This document shows positions 6,756 to 13,257 of a DNA stretch of 14,372 bases, piece by piece. The notes under the pieces were generated by a model. It was not told where the DNA came from, did not search any database, and worked only from the letters and a program-made list of their open reading frames with translations. How positions within the stretch are numbered: position 1 is the first letter of the stretch; each line of letters starts with the position of its first letter. This DNA comes from Candidatus Delongbacteria bacterium. GTDB lineage: Bacteria; CAIWAD01; BS150m-G50. The stretch spans positions 1 through 14,372 of the forward strand of contig JADHUQ010000044.1 in the NCBI GenBank assembly GCA_016784425.1, in the 5' to 3' direction. Position numbers and translations under genes: made by a program.

Positions 6756-7517
6756 TTAGGCCAGACTCTCGGCGGCATTGATAATAGCAGCAAAATCCTC
6801 AGCTTTCAGAGCAGCGCCACCAACCAGTGCGCCGTTGATATTTGCACAGCTGAACAGCTCGGCGGCGTTGTCGGGTTTAACCGAACCGCCATAGAGAATG
6901 CGCATACCGGTAGCGACCTGCTCACTGTAATTCTGCTTCAGCCAGTTCCGGATAATCTGATGAGCTACGTCGGCCTGTTGGGGGGTTGCGACCTGGCCGG
7001 TACCGATAGCCCAGATCGGTTCATAGGCGATTGTCAAAAGGGTTACTTCCTCAACTGTAAGACCCAGCAGGGCCTCCTGCAACTGGGTTGCCAGCAGTGA
7101 CTCAACTTCGTCAGCTTCCCGTTGCTGCAGGGTCTCTCCCACACAGAGGATCGGGTGCAGGTTGTGGCGCAGCAGTGCTTTCAGTTTCAGGTTGATCGTC
7201 TGGCCGGTATCCCCGAAGAGGGTTCTCCGCTCGGAGTGACCGACGATAACCCAACCGGCGCCAGCTGCCGCCACCATACCTGGTGCTATCTCACCGGTAA
7301 AAGCACCCTGCTCCTCCCAATGCACATTCTGGGACCCAAGCTGAATTTTGCTGTCACTGATGATCTCGGCAACCTGTGCCAGTGCGGTAGAGGGTGGACA
7401 GAGCAGGATGTCGGTACGATGCGTAGCTGCCGCCTTCATCTTGATCTGGCGCGCTAAAGCTACCGCTTCCGTGCCGGTAGTATACATCTTCCAGTTTCCT
7501 GCAATCAGATATCGCAC
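6756..7517 (-). CDS. tpiA: Triosephosphate isomerase
   Basis: Interconverts dihydroxyacetone phosphate and glyceraldehyde-3-phosphate in glycolysis and gluconeogenesis. The 253-residue length is normal for this (beta/alpha)8 barrel. The start is GTG at 7517-7515: AGAGGG lies 6 bases upstream and the protein then begins directly with the family's RYLIAGNWKM. The open frame reaches further up to 7592, but that extension is unlike any TPI. Catalytic residues are K10 (GNWKM), H94 (VGHSERR) and E166 in the hinge-loop motif YEPIWAIGTG. The phosphate-binding blocks ILYGGSVKPDN and GALVGGAAL are present. It lies between nusB and secG on the same strand; glycolytic neighbours gap and pgk are not in the window. 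Confidence 0.97.
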   Translation of the reverse strand: MRYLIAGNWKMYTTGTEAVALARQIKMKAAATHRTDILLCPPSTALAQVAEIISDSKIQLGSQNVHWEEQGAFTGEIAPGMVAAAGAGWVIVGHSERRTLFGDTGQTINLKLKALLRHNLHPILCVGETLQQREADEVESLLATQLQEALLGLTVEEVTLLTIAYEPIWAIGTGQVATPQQADVAHQIIRNWLKQNYSEQVATGMRILYGGSVKPDNAAELFSCANINGALVGGAALKAEDFAAIINAAESLA

Positions 7518-7523
7518 ACTAAT

Positions 7524-7529
7524 CCCTCT
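7524..7529 (-). promoter_or_regulatory. Ribosome binding site deciding the tpiA GTG start
   Basis: AGAGGG on the minus strand, 6 bases before the GTG at 7517-7515. It supports the 253-residue form of TpiA over the longer open frame that begins at 7592. Confidence 0.7.
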
Positions 7530-7594
7530 TTTTGATCCGTAAAGGATAGAGTCACAAGAGCAATAGAGCAAGTAAAAACGGACAGGAGCCACTC

Positions 7595-7624
7595 ATTATC
7601 CAAGCCAAGCGGCAAGTACAGCAA
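7595..7624 (-). promoter_or_regulatory. Weak candidate promoter upstream of tpiA
   Basis: In the 118-base gap between nusB and tpiA there is a -10-like GATAAT (complement of 7595-7600) with a poor -35-like TTGCTG (complement of 7619-7624) after an 18-base spacer. The -10 matches the sigma-70 consensus at 5 of 6 positions, the -35 at 3 of 6. It could give tpiA-secG transcription independent of nusB, but it may be chance. Confidence 0.22.
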
Positions 7625-7635
7625 GCAGACAAAGC

Positions 7636-8040
7636 CTATTCTTTGCCTACCTCCTGCTTGACATTATCGAGGATGCCGTTGATGAACTTGCCACTGTTTT
7701 CCGTAGAAAACTTTTTGGCGATCTCAATCGCTTCGTTGATTGTCACCTTGGCTGGAATATCGGGAAAGTGCAACAGCTCGCAGATAGCCAGACGCAGAAT
7801 GATACGATCCAGCAGAGCGATCCGTTCAATCTCCCAGCGATGAGATTTCTCCTGGATGATAATGTCCAGACGCTCTTTCAAACGCACGGTCTGACGTACC
7901 AGTTGTTCGGTGAAATCCCGGTACTGCTTGTTGCGGTCCTTGAGGTGTTGTGCCAGTATATCACCGACCGGTATACGGGTCATCTCGTGAGCGTACAGCA
8001 TCTGTACTGCCTGTTCACGGGCGTCTCTGCGGCTTTTCAT
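7636..8040 (-). CDS. nusB: Transcription antitermination factor NusB
   Basis: All-helical RNA-binding protein that, with NusE (S10), binds boxA in rRNA leaders and supports antitermination. The 134 residues match the family's usual 130-150. The N-terminus MKSRRDAREQAVQMLYAHEM is the typical NusB opening. Other conserved parts are RIALLDRIILRLAICELL and PAKVTINEAIEIAKKFSTENSGKFINGILD (split here by no gap, about residues 95-124). ATG at 8040-8038. In many bacteria nusB follows ribH; here it follows a hydroxyacyl-CoA dehydrogenase after a 120-base dyad-rich spacer, and is followed by tpiA. Confidence 0.96.
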   Translation of the reverse strand: MKSRRDAREQAVQMLYAHEMTRIPVGDILAQHLKDRNKQYRDFTEQLVRQTVRLKERLDIIIQEKSHRWEIERIALLDRIILRLAICELLHFPDIPAKVTINEAIEIAKKFSTENSGKFINGILDNVKQEVGKE

Positions 8041-8079
8041 TGACTCCTCTCCCGCCGGAAAGCAGGTATTTCAACTGTG

Positions 8080-8147
8080 CGGCATACTATGCCGGGGTAC
8101 AGACTGGCAGCGGGCTGCCGGTCGCATCGCTGCGAACGGGCACCCGT
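8080..8147. repeat. Cluster of four small inverted repeats in the hbd-nusB spacer
   Basis: Four dyads lie in 68 bases: CGGCATA-C-TATGCCG (8080-8094), GGCAG-CGGG-CTGCC (8106-8119), TCGCA-TCGC-TGCGA (8122-8135) and ACGGG-CA-CCCGT (8136-8147). All arms pair perfectly over 5 to 7 bases. The last three are nearly back to back. None is followed by a T-run on either strand, so they are not intrinsic terminators. They may be a REP-like element, RNA processing or stabilising structures, or operator sites upstream of nusB. Confidence 0.6.
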
Positions 8148-8160
8148 CAGTGAAATTGAC

Positions 8161-9012
8161 TCAACTGTACTGGTAGAATCCCTCGCCTGATTTACGTCCC
8201 AACTTACCGGCGGCAACCATTTTGCGTAAGAGAGGGCAGGGTCGGTACTTGCTGTCACCCAGACCGTTATGCAACACCTCCATGATCGCCAGGCAGACAT
8301 CGAGACCGATCAGATCACCAAGCGCCAGCGGCCCCATCGGATGTCCCATCCCAAGCATCATGACCTGATCTACCGCCTCCGGTTTGGCTACCCCTTCCAT
8401 AACGGCATAGATCGCCTCGTTGATCATCGGCAGTAAAATACGATTGGCGACAAAACCGGGGAAATCGTTGGCTTCAACCGGCACTTTTCCGATTGCCCGG
8501 CTGAGTTCGTGAATCTGCTCATTGATGATGTCCGAGGTATCCAGACCGCGGATAACCTCCACCAGTTTCATCATCGGTACCGGATTCATGAAATGCATTC
8601 CGATAACTTTGTCCGCACGGGTGGTCACAGCAGCAATCTCAGTGATCGAGATTGAGGAGGTATTGGTGGCCAGGATGGTCTCCGGGGAGGTGATCTCATC
8701 CAGCTGCCTGAAAAGCTCCAGTTTCAGCTCTTTCCGCTCGGTAGCAGCCTCAATCACCAGAAAACAGTCCTTGAGCTTCGCCAGCTCAGTTCCAGGATGG
8801 ATGCGCTTTAGTGCGGCCTCCATCTGCTCAGCCGTTATCCGCTCCTTTTTCAGCTCACGGCCCATGTTCTTTTCAATGAACTTCAAACCACGTTGCAGCA
8901 ATTCCTCGTCGATATCTACGAGAAACACTTCGTACTCATGCTGTGTAAAAACATGTGCTATGCCATTACCCATAGTTCCGGCGCCGATAACGCCAATATT
9001 CTTCATTGACAT
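8161..9012 (-). CDS. 3-hydroxyacyl-CoA (3-hydroxybutyryl-CoA) dehydrogenase
   Basis: NAD(P)-dependent enzyme interconverting 3-hydroxyacyl-CoA and 3-oxoacyl-CoA, most likely four-carbon substrates given its single-domain size of 283 residues. The Rossmann motif GAGTMGNG is at 10-17. The catalytic set is intact: NTSS 117-120, H140 in MHFMNP, E152 in LVEVI, and N190 in FVANRIL. The C-terminal helical domain includes MGHPMGPLALGDLIGLD and ends GRKSGEGFYQY, typical of Hbd/PaaH. The ATG at 9012-9010 has AGGG 6 bases upstream; the ATG two codons on is less well placed. It starts 14 bases after the thiolase stop, so the two consecutive steps are encoded together. Degradation or synthesis direction cannot be decided from sequence. 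Confidence 0.95.
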   Translation of the reverse strand: MSMKNIGVIGAGTMGNGIAHVFTQHEYEVFLVDIDEELLQRGLKFIEKNMGRELKKERITAEQMEAALKRIHPGTELAKLKDCFLVIEAATERKELKLELFRQLDEITSPETILATNTSSISITEIAAVTTRADKVIGMHFMNPVPMMKLVEVIRGLDTSDIINEQIHELSRAIGKVPVEANDFPGFVANRILLPMINEAIYAVMEGVAKPEAVDQVMMLGMGHPMGPLALGDLIGLDVCLAIMEVLHNGLGDSKYRPCPLLRKMVAAGKLGRKSGEGFYQYS

Positions 9013-9026
9013 TGTATTCCCTTTCG

Positions 9027-10214
9027 CTAAATACGCTCAACAACCAGTGCTGCTCCCTCACCACCGCCGATACAGAGTGTGGCAACGCCGTAACGGGCGC
9101 TTTCATCACGCATCGTGTAGAGTAAGGTGGTCAGGACTCGCGCTCCCGAAGCACCAATTGGATGACCCAGTGCCACTGCGCCACCCCGGACATTAACCCG
9201 GGCGGGATCAAGCTCAAGCAGTCGGTTGTTGACCATGGTTACCACGGCGAACGCTTCGTTGATCTCCCAGAAGTCGATTTCACCGGTCTGCAGTCCCGCT
9301 TTATCAAGCGCTTTACGTACAGCGCTGGCGGGTGCCGTGGTGAACTGCTCCGGCTGCTGGGCGAAAGAGGCCTGTGCCCTGATGCGGGCCAGCGGCTGCA
9401 ACTTCAGTTTGGCAGCGGTCTCTGTTGACATGACCAGCAGTGCGGCGGCTCCATCGTTTATTTTGGAAGCATTGGCAGCAGTAACTGTTCCATCCTTACG
9501 AAACGCTGGACGGAGTAGCGGTACTTTTTCCGCCTTCAAGGCAAACGGTTCCTGGTCCCTGGTTATTACTACAGGATCACCTTTCCGTTGGGGGATCTCG
9601 ACAGGTACGATTTCAGCAGCAAAACGTTCCTCTGTTATCGCCTGCTGTGCCCGGCGATAACTCTCCAGTGTATAAGTATCCTGCATCTCGCGGGTGAAAC
9701 CGTGCGCAGTGGCGCAAAGTTCACCGGCATTACCCATATGGAAATCGTTGTAAGGATCCCAGAGACCGTCGTATATCATACCGTCGATTGCCTGCTGGTG
9801 ACCCATACGGAAACCTTTACGTGCGGTGGGCAGATAGTAAGGAGTGAGCGACATACTCTCCATGCCGCCGGCGACTACGATTTCCGCATCACCCAGCGCA
9901 ATCGCCTGCGCCGCCAGCATGACCGATTTCAAACCGGAGCCGCAGACCTTGTTGATGGTCATACACTCCACACTTTCCGGTAGTCCGGCATAGATGGCGG
10001 CCTGGCGCGCAGGGGCTTGTCCCTGACCTGCCGGCAACACATTTCCCATGATAACTTCATCAACCCGATCGCCAGGTAACCCGCTCCTTTCGAGTAGAGC
10101 TTTGATAACCGTTGCACCCAACCGCGAGGCGGGGATTGTCGCCAGATCGCCGCCAAACGACCCGATCGGTGTCCGGGCGGCATCGACGATGACCACTTCC
10201 TTGACTTGCTGCAT
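9027..10214 (-). CDS. Acetyl-CoA C-acetyltransferase (thiolase)
   Basis: Reversibly condenses two acetyl-CoA to acetoacetyl-CoA, or cleaves 3-oxoacyl-CoA. At 395 residues it has the standard thiolase length. The nucleophilic Cys is C91 in NKVCGSGLKS, the conserved NEAFA is at 319-323, H351 lies in GGAVALGHPIGASG, and the second catalytic Cys is C381 in CIGGGEG. The opening VVIVDAARTPIGSFGG is typical of AtoB/PhaA-type biosynthetic thiolases. The ATG at 10214-10212 has a near-perfect AGGAGG (10224-10219) 4 bases upstream, the strongest ribosome binding site seen here. It is followed by hydroxyacyl-CoA dehydrogenase and preceded by an MBL-fold hydrolase with a 33-base gap. No crotonase or acyl-CoA dehydrogenase gene is in the window. 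Confidence 0.96.
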   Translation of the reverse strand: MQQVKEVVIVDAARTPIGSFGGDLATIPASRLGATVIKALLERSGLPGDRVDEVIMGNVLPAGQGQAPARQAAIYAGLPESVECMTINKVCGSGLKSVMLAAQAIALGDAEIVVAGGMESMSLTPYYLPTARKGFRMGHQQAIDGMIYDGLWDPYNDFHMGNAGELCATAHGFTREMQDTYTLESYRRAQQAITEERFAAEIVPVEIPQRKGDPVVITRDQEPFALKAEKVPLLRPAFRKDGTVTAANASKINDGAAALLVMSTETAAKLKLQPLARIRAQASFAQQPEQFTTAPASAVRKALDKAGLQTGEIDFWEINEAFAVVTMVNNRLLELDPARVNVRGGAVALGHPIGASGARVLTTLLYTMRDESARYGVATLCIGGGEGAALVVERI

Positions 10215-10218
10215 GATT

Positions 10219-10224
10219 CCTCCT
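10219..10224 (-). promoter_or_regulatory. Strong ribosome binding site of the thiolase gene
   Basis: AGGAGG on the minus strand, 4 bases before ATG 10214-10212. It is the best Shine-Dalgarno match in the window and suggests high thiolase translation. Confidence 0.7.
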
Positions 10225-10247
10225 ATTTATCTTCACTACGTGGATAG

Positions 10248-10985
10248 TTACAGATGATAGATTGCGTTGCGGTTGCTGCCATGGCAGAGAAACAGTTCCC
10301 TTCCGAATTCCCCCTGCTGCAGCCTCCTGCGCCAGCTGGTGGCCTCTTCAGGGTCACAATCAAACTCATGTGGTTTAAGGTGTAAGACACTTGAAGCCAG
10401 CGGTAACAGATCACCACTGAAAACCATACCCCGGTAGTGATACATTACGTGACCGGCAGTATGACCACCAGTGTGTTGATATTCCACCCCCGCTACCTGC
10501 CCTGCTCCATCACACAGTAGCTGCAGATCAGTCTGCTTCAGGAAAGAGGCAATACATCCATCATAAAAGCGGTCTGATTCCGGTGGCATAACGGCAAACA
10601 ATTCCAACTCGCGTGAATGTATCACAATTTTCGCCCTGGGGTATATGGCGGCACCATATCTGTCAATAAGCCCACCGCAGTGATCGTAATGACCGTGGGT
10701 CAGCAACAGATGTGTGACATCCGCCTCATTTATCCCGGCGGCAGTCAACTGCTCCCGGGGTGATACTGCCGGTGGCTGCAGAGTGACACCCCCATGGCGG
10801 GGTCGAAAATCTTCAAAACGCAGACCACTGTCAAAAGCGACGATACAATCCTCAAAGATCAGAATCGCCTGGTTTACCGGTAGCAGTAGCCGTTCACGAT
10901 GACCGTCAGCCAGTGTTCTACCTTGACCCGGTGCCACCAGGTGCCCACAATCGATCTGCAGCAGTTTCAAGTTGAATCCAGGCAA
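10248..10985 (-). CDS. MBL-fold metallohydrolase (YtnP/lactonase-like)
   Basis: Metallo-beta-lactamase fold hydrolase with a probable two-metal site. The signature THGHYDH is at 96-102 (H97, H99, D101, H102); further ligands are H175 (and H179 of GHTAGH), D192 in FSGDLLP and H235 in FLCHGS. The order and the DP-rich segment after GDLLP resemble YtnP-type lactonase-like proteins, but substrate is unknown: a lactone, thioester or other ester is possible. Numbering uses TTG at 10985-10983; an in-frame TGA two codons upstream bars any earlier start. TTG at 10970-10968 (five residues shorter) is an alternative with GGA 6 bases before it. Placement before thiolase and hydroxyacyl-CoA dehydrogenase hints at a role with acyl compounds. 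No signal peptide. Confidence 0.85.
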   Translation of the reverse strand: MPGFNLKLLQIDCGHLVAPGQGRTLADGHRERLLLPVNQAILIFEDCIVAFDSGLRFEDFRPRHGGVTLQPPAVSPREQLTAAGINEADVTHLLLTHGHYDHCGGLIDRYGAAIYPRAKIVIHSRELELFAVMPPESDRFYDGCIASFLKQTDLQLLCDGAGQVAGVEYQHTGGHTAGHVMYHYRGMVFSGDLLPLASSVLHLKPHEFDCDPEEATSWRRRLQQGEFGRELFLCHGSNRNAIYHL

Positions 10986-11098
10986 AGGTCAGCTATCTGT
11001 CTCACAGGGATGCTTCTGGCAGTGGTCGCACCAGGGTTACAAGACTGCGGTAAACCGGCCCGGGCTCTACTGGTTATCACCCAAGACATCTGCTGAAA

Positions 11099-11127
11099 AT
11101 GATACGAACCCCATCCTTCTGCGACAA
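11099..11127 (-). promoter_or_regulatory. Candidate sigma-70 promoter for the MBL-thiolase-dehydrogenase genes
   Basis: On the minus strand, TTGTCG (complement of 11122-11127) and TATCAT (complement of 11099-11104) are separated by exactly 17 bases. The -35 matches the consensus at 4 of 6 positions and the -10 at 5 of 6. It lies in the 185-base gap after the acyltransferase stop and would give a leader of roughly 110 bases before the MBL gene. Pattern evidence only. Confidence 0.42.
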
Positions 11128-11170
11128 GCCAAACCGGGAGTATCGTTAAGGCTGACTACTGTTTCAGGGG

Positions 11171-11680
11171 TTAATCCGCCTGATTACCAGTCGCTGTAGT
11201 TTTAGCGGTCGGTAGCGGTCGTGCCGGCACACCGGCCACTGTAGCACCGGGAGGAACATCATGTGTTACAACAGCGCCTGCACCTACCAGTGCACCAGCA
11301 CCCACGGTGACACCACCCAGGATTACCGCACCGGATCCGATTGAAGCCCTGGCACAGATACGGGTGCGAACCAGTGTCCAGTCAGCTTCCGTCTGCATAC
11401 TGCCGTCCGGATTTACCGCCCGGGGATGCAGGTCGTTGATAAAACGGACCCCGTGACCGACAAAAACGCCATCCTCCAGCTCAACTCCTTCGCAGATAAA
11501 GGTATGACTGGAAATTTTGCAGTCGGCACCGATCACAACCCCTTTCTGAACTTCGACAAAGGTCCCTATCCTGGTTCGATCACCGATACGGCAGCCGTAG
11601 AGATTTACAAAATCATATACCTTTACATCAGCGCCCATTACCACATCGGCAGCAATTCTCTGCAGCTTATTCTCATTCAT
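11171..11680 (-). CDS. Left-handed beta-helix N-acyltransferase (WbpD/WlbB-like)
   Basis: Hexapeptide-repeat acetyltransferase of 169 residues. The pattern VKVYDFVNLYGCRIGDRTRIG, then FVEVQKGVVIG, ISSHTFICEGVELED and FVGHGVRFINDLHPR, closely follows WbpD/WlbB-type enzymes. These N-acetylate a UDP-3-amino-sugar uronate for O-antigen or capsule synthesis. The later coils ASIGSGAVILGGVTVGAGALVGAGAVVTHDVPPG and the cap VAGVPARP are standard for the superfamily. I place the start at ATG 11680-11678 because AAGGAG lies 5 bases upstream; a GTG two codons earlier (11686-11684) would overlap that site. The TPR-DUF3108 stop falls inside the spacer, so translation is probably coupled. No other sugar-pathway gene adjoins it, so the exact substrate is uncertain. 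Confidence 0.88.
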   Translation of the reverse strand: MNENKLQRIAADVVMGADVKVYDFVNLYGCRIGDRTRIGTFVEVQKGVVIGADCKISSHTFICEGVELEDGVFVGHGVRFINDLHPRAVNPDGSMQTEADWTLVRTRICARASIGSGAVILGGVTVGAGALVGAGAVVTHDVPPGATVAGVPARPLPTAKTTATGNQAD

Positions 11681-11682
11681 GG

Positions 11683-13221
11683 TCACTCCTTCTGTTGCAG
11701 CGGCAATCTGGCACTGTCGAGCTGTGTTACCTCTTTGAGGCGGACTGTTATCGATCCTAACAAGATTTTCATTTTTGATTTTAGCGGCAGTGCCAGACTG
11801 TCAGTACTGAACCAACCCTCAAAGCTGCCGGAAAGGCCCGCTTCACCACGGTAATTGGCTGTGCCATAAAGATGGAGCACCGGTACCCTTTTCCCCTGAT
11901 CCCACATCTGGCTTTCATGGGTGTCCAGCTCAATCATTGTATGCTTGAACTCCTCCTGAACGATGGTCGTATAAAGCTGGGGCTGGCGCAAACGCACGCT
12001 GCGACGTGCGGCAAACAGTAATGAAATTCCATCGAAGGCGTCCAGTGGACAGGGAAACTGGTAGAGGTAAATATCCCCCTGATAATGACACCCCCGGGCG
12101 ATATAGCTGTGTGAATCGTGATCGAGCAGGTAAAGCCGTTCCATTATCTCATTATTGTAGATACTGCTGGTGTGCATGCTGTAGAGTCCGGTAGTGCTGA
12201 TAGGCAGTTGTGCGACAAAAACATCATGCATATCGATCAACCAGCCGTAAAGCGGATTTGAATCAGCTGTAAACCAGACCTCCGCCATCAGCTCACCCTC
12301 AATCAATAGAAGGCGTTGTGTCCAGATTTTAAGTGTGCCCAGAGGGATGACACCGTAGGCCACAGAGTAGGTATATTGCGTACCGACAGGATAAAGTGCC
12401 CGGCAGGAAGGTTTCCTCGCCGGTGTAACAATCTGCTCCATCCCGCTGGTAGCTTCGGGCGTGCCCGTTACCACCACCGATACATCATCTGTAGCAGGGG
12501 CGGGATATCCGGGATAAAGACGCTGCAACTGGCCACGGTACTGCTCTGCTTCCAGATAGCGGCCCGGCAGCTGTTCCAACTGCTGGATCAGCTCCAGTAG
12601 CGCTTCAGGATGGGGAAACTGTTCCACCGAGGCACGCAGTGAGGCGACTGCCTGCCAGGGGTGCTCCGGCAGTGCCAGCAACCCCTGGTACATTAACCCG
12701 GCAGCACTGGCGGGAACTCCAGCCAGCAACTCTTCGACCAGTTGTTGACAGAGCGACCGGTTAGTGAAGCCATAACTCAACTCTACTGCTTCTTCCAACG
12801 GTTTCAGATCCTCGGGATACTGCTTCCAGGCCGTACGTAACCTGGATACAGCTACTGCGTCATCTCCCCGGCGCTTACTGAGTTGCCCCAGGAAATATTG
12901 CCGACGACTCGAGAGATAGGGGTCCTGTGGCATCAGCTCCAGCAGGAGCTCCTCAGCAAGCTCCAGGCTGTCCAGGTACATTAACAGTGCGCCCTGGTTC
13001 AGTCGGAAGAGCTCGTTTTCGGGGTAACGATCAACCAGCATCTCAATCTCAGCGGTGGCCACCCTGTAATTGCCGTAGCTCCAGAGTTTGAGAAAACGGG
13101 CATCGGGTCTCTCCTTGCCCCCGGCGTCAGGAACAAACACTGTAAAGGACAGCAGTAGTAGCAATGCAGTCAGGCAGCGCGCAGAGGCTGGTTTGTACGT
13201 TACAGAATTCATGATGTCCAT
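11683..13221 (-). CDS. Exported TPR and DUF3108 domain protein
   Basis: Protein of 512 residues. A signal peptide or anchor occupies about 1-36 (basic start, then CLTALLLLLSFTVFVPDAGG). Residues about 40-235 form TPR-like helical repeats (WSYGNYRVATAEIEMLVDRYP, ALLMYLDSLELAEELLLELMP and others). A low-complexity Thr/Ser/Pro linker (about 240-272) leads to a beta-rich C-terminal domain from about 277 that fits DUF3108: YPVGTQYTYSVAYGVIPLGT at its start and PLKSKMKILLGSITVRL near its end. DUF3108 proteins are secreted envelope proteins of unknown function with a beta-sheet-rich domain. ATG at 13221-13219 is used; a second ATG three codons on (13212-13210) is possible and neither has a strong ribosome binding site. 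It lies 36 bases after the TRAP permease and overlaps the acyltransferase region. Confidence 0.8.
   Translation of the reverse strand: MDIMNSVTYKPASARCLTALLLLLSFTVFVPDAGGKERPDARFLKLWSYGNYRVATAEIEMLVDRYPENELFRLNQGALLMYLDSLELAEELLLELMPQDPYLSSRRQYFLGQLSKRRGDDAVAVSRLRTAWKQYPEDLKPLEEAVELSYGFTNRSLCQQLVEELLAGVPASAAGLMYQGLLALPEHPWQAVASLRASVEQFPHPEALLELIQQLEQLPGRYLEAEQYRGQLQRLYPGYPAPATDDVSVVVTGTPEATSGMEQIVTPARKPSCRALYPVGTQYTYSVAYGVIPLGTLKIWTQRLLLIEGELMAEVWFTADSNPLYGWLIDMHDVFVAQLPISTTGLYSMHTSSIYNNEIMERLYLLDHDSHSYIARGCHYQGDIYLYQFPCPLDAFDGISLLFAARRSVRLRQPQLYTTIVQEEFKHTMIELDTHESQMWDQGKRVPVLHLYGTANYRGEAGLSGSFEGWFSTDSLALPLKSKMKILLGSITVRLKEVTQLDSARLPLQQKE
11686..11691 (-). promoter_or_regulatory. Ribosome binding site deciding the acyltransferase start
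   Basis: AAGGAG on the minus strand, 5 bases before ATG 11680-11678, placed in the last codons of the upstream TPR-DUF3108 gene. It favours ATG over the GTG at 11686-11684. Confidence 0.65.
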
Positions 13222-13257
13222 CAGTTGCGAATGTTTGTATTACATCTGTTGCCGGGT

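Noticed and set aside
7518..7592. N-terminal extension of tpiA up to an ATG at 7592
   Set aside because: The extra 25 residues do not resemble triosephosphate isomerase, and a GTG with a good ribosome binding site gives the exact family start.
8522..9196. Long plus-strand open frame (224 codons) opposite the dehydrogenase and thiolase
   Set aside because: It is rich in Ser and Arg and reads as an antisense shadow of two strongly conserved minus-strand genes; no family resemblance.
11171..11680. Acyltransferase as the missing C-terminal half of GlmU
   Set aside because: Its sequence follows WbpD/WlbB-type amino-sugar acetyltransferases, not the longer GlmU beta-helix domain, and it is in a different transcription unit.
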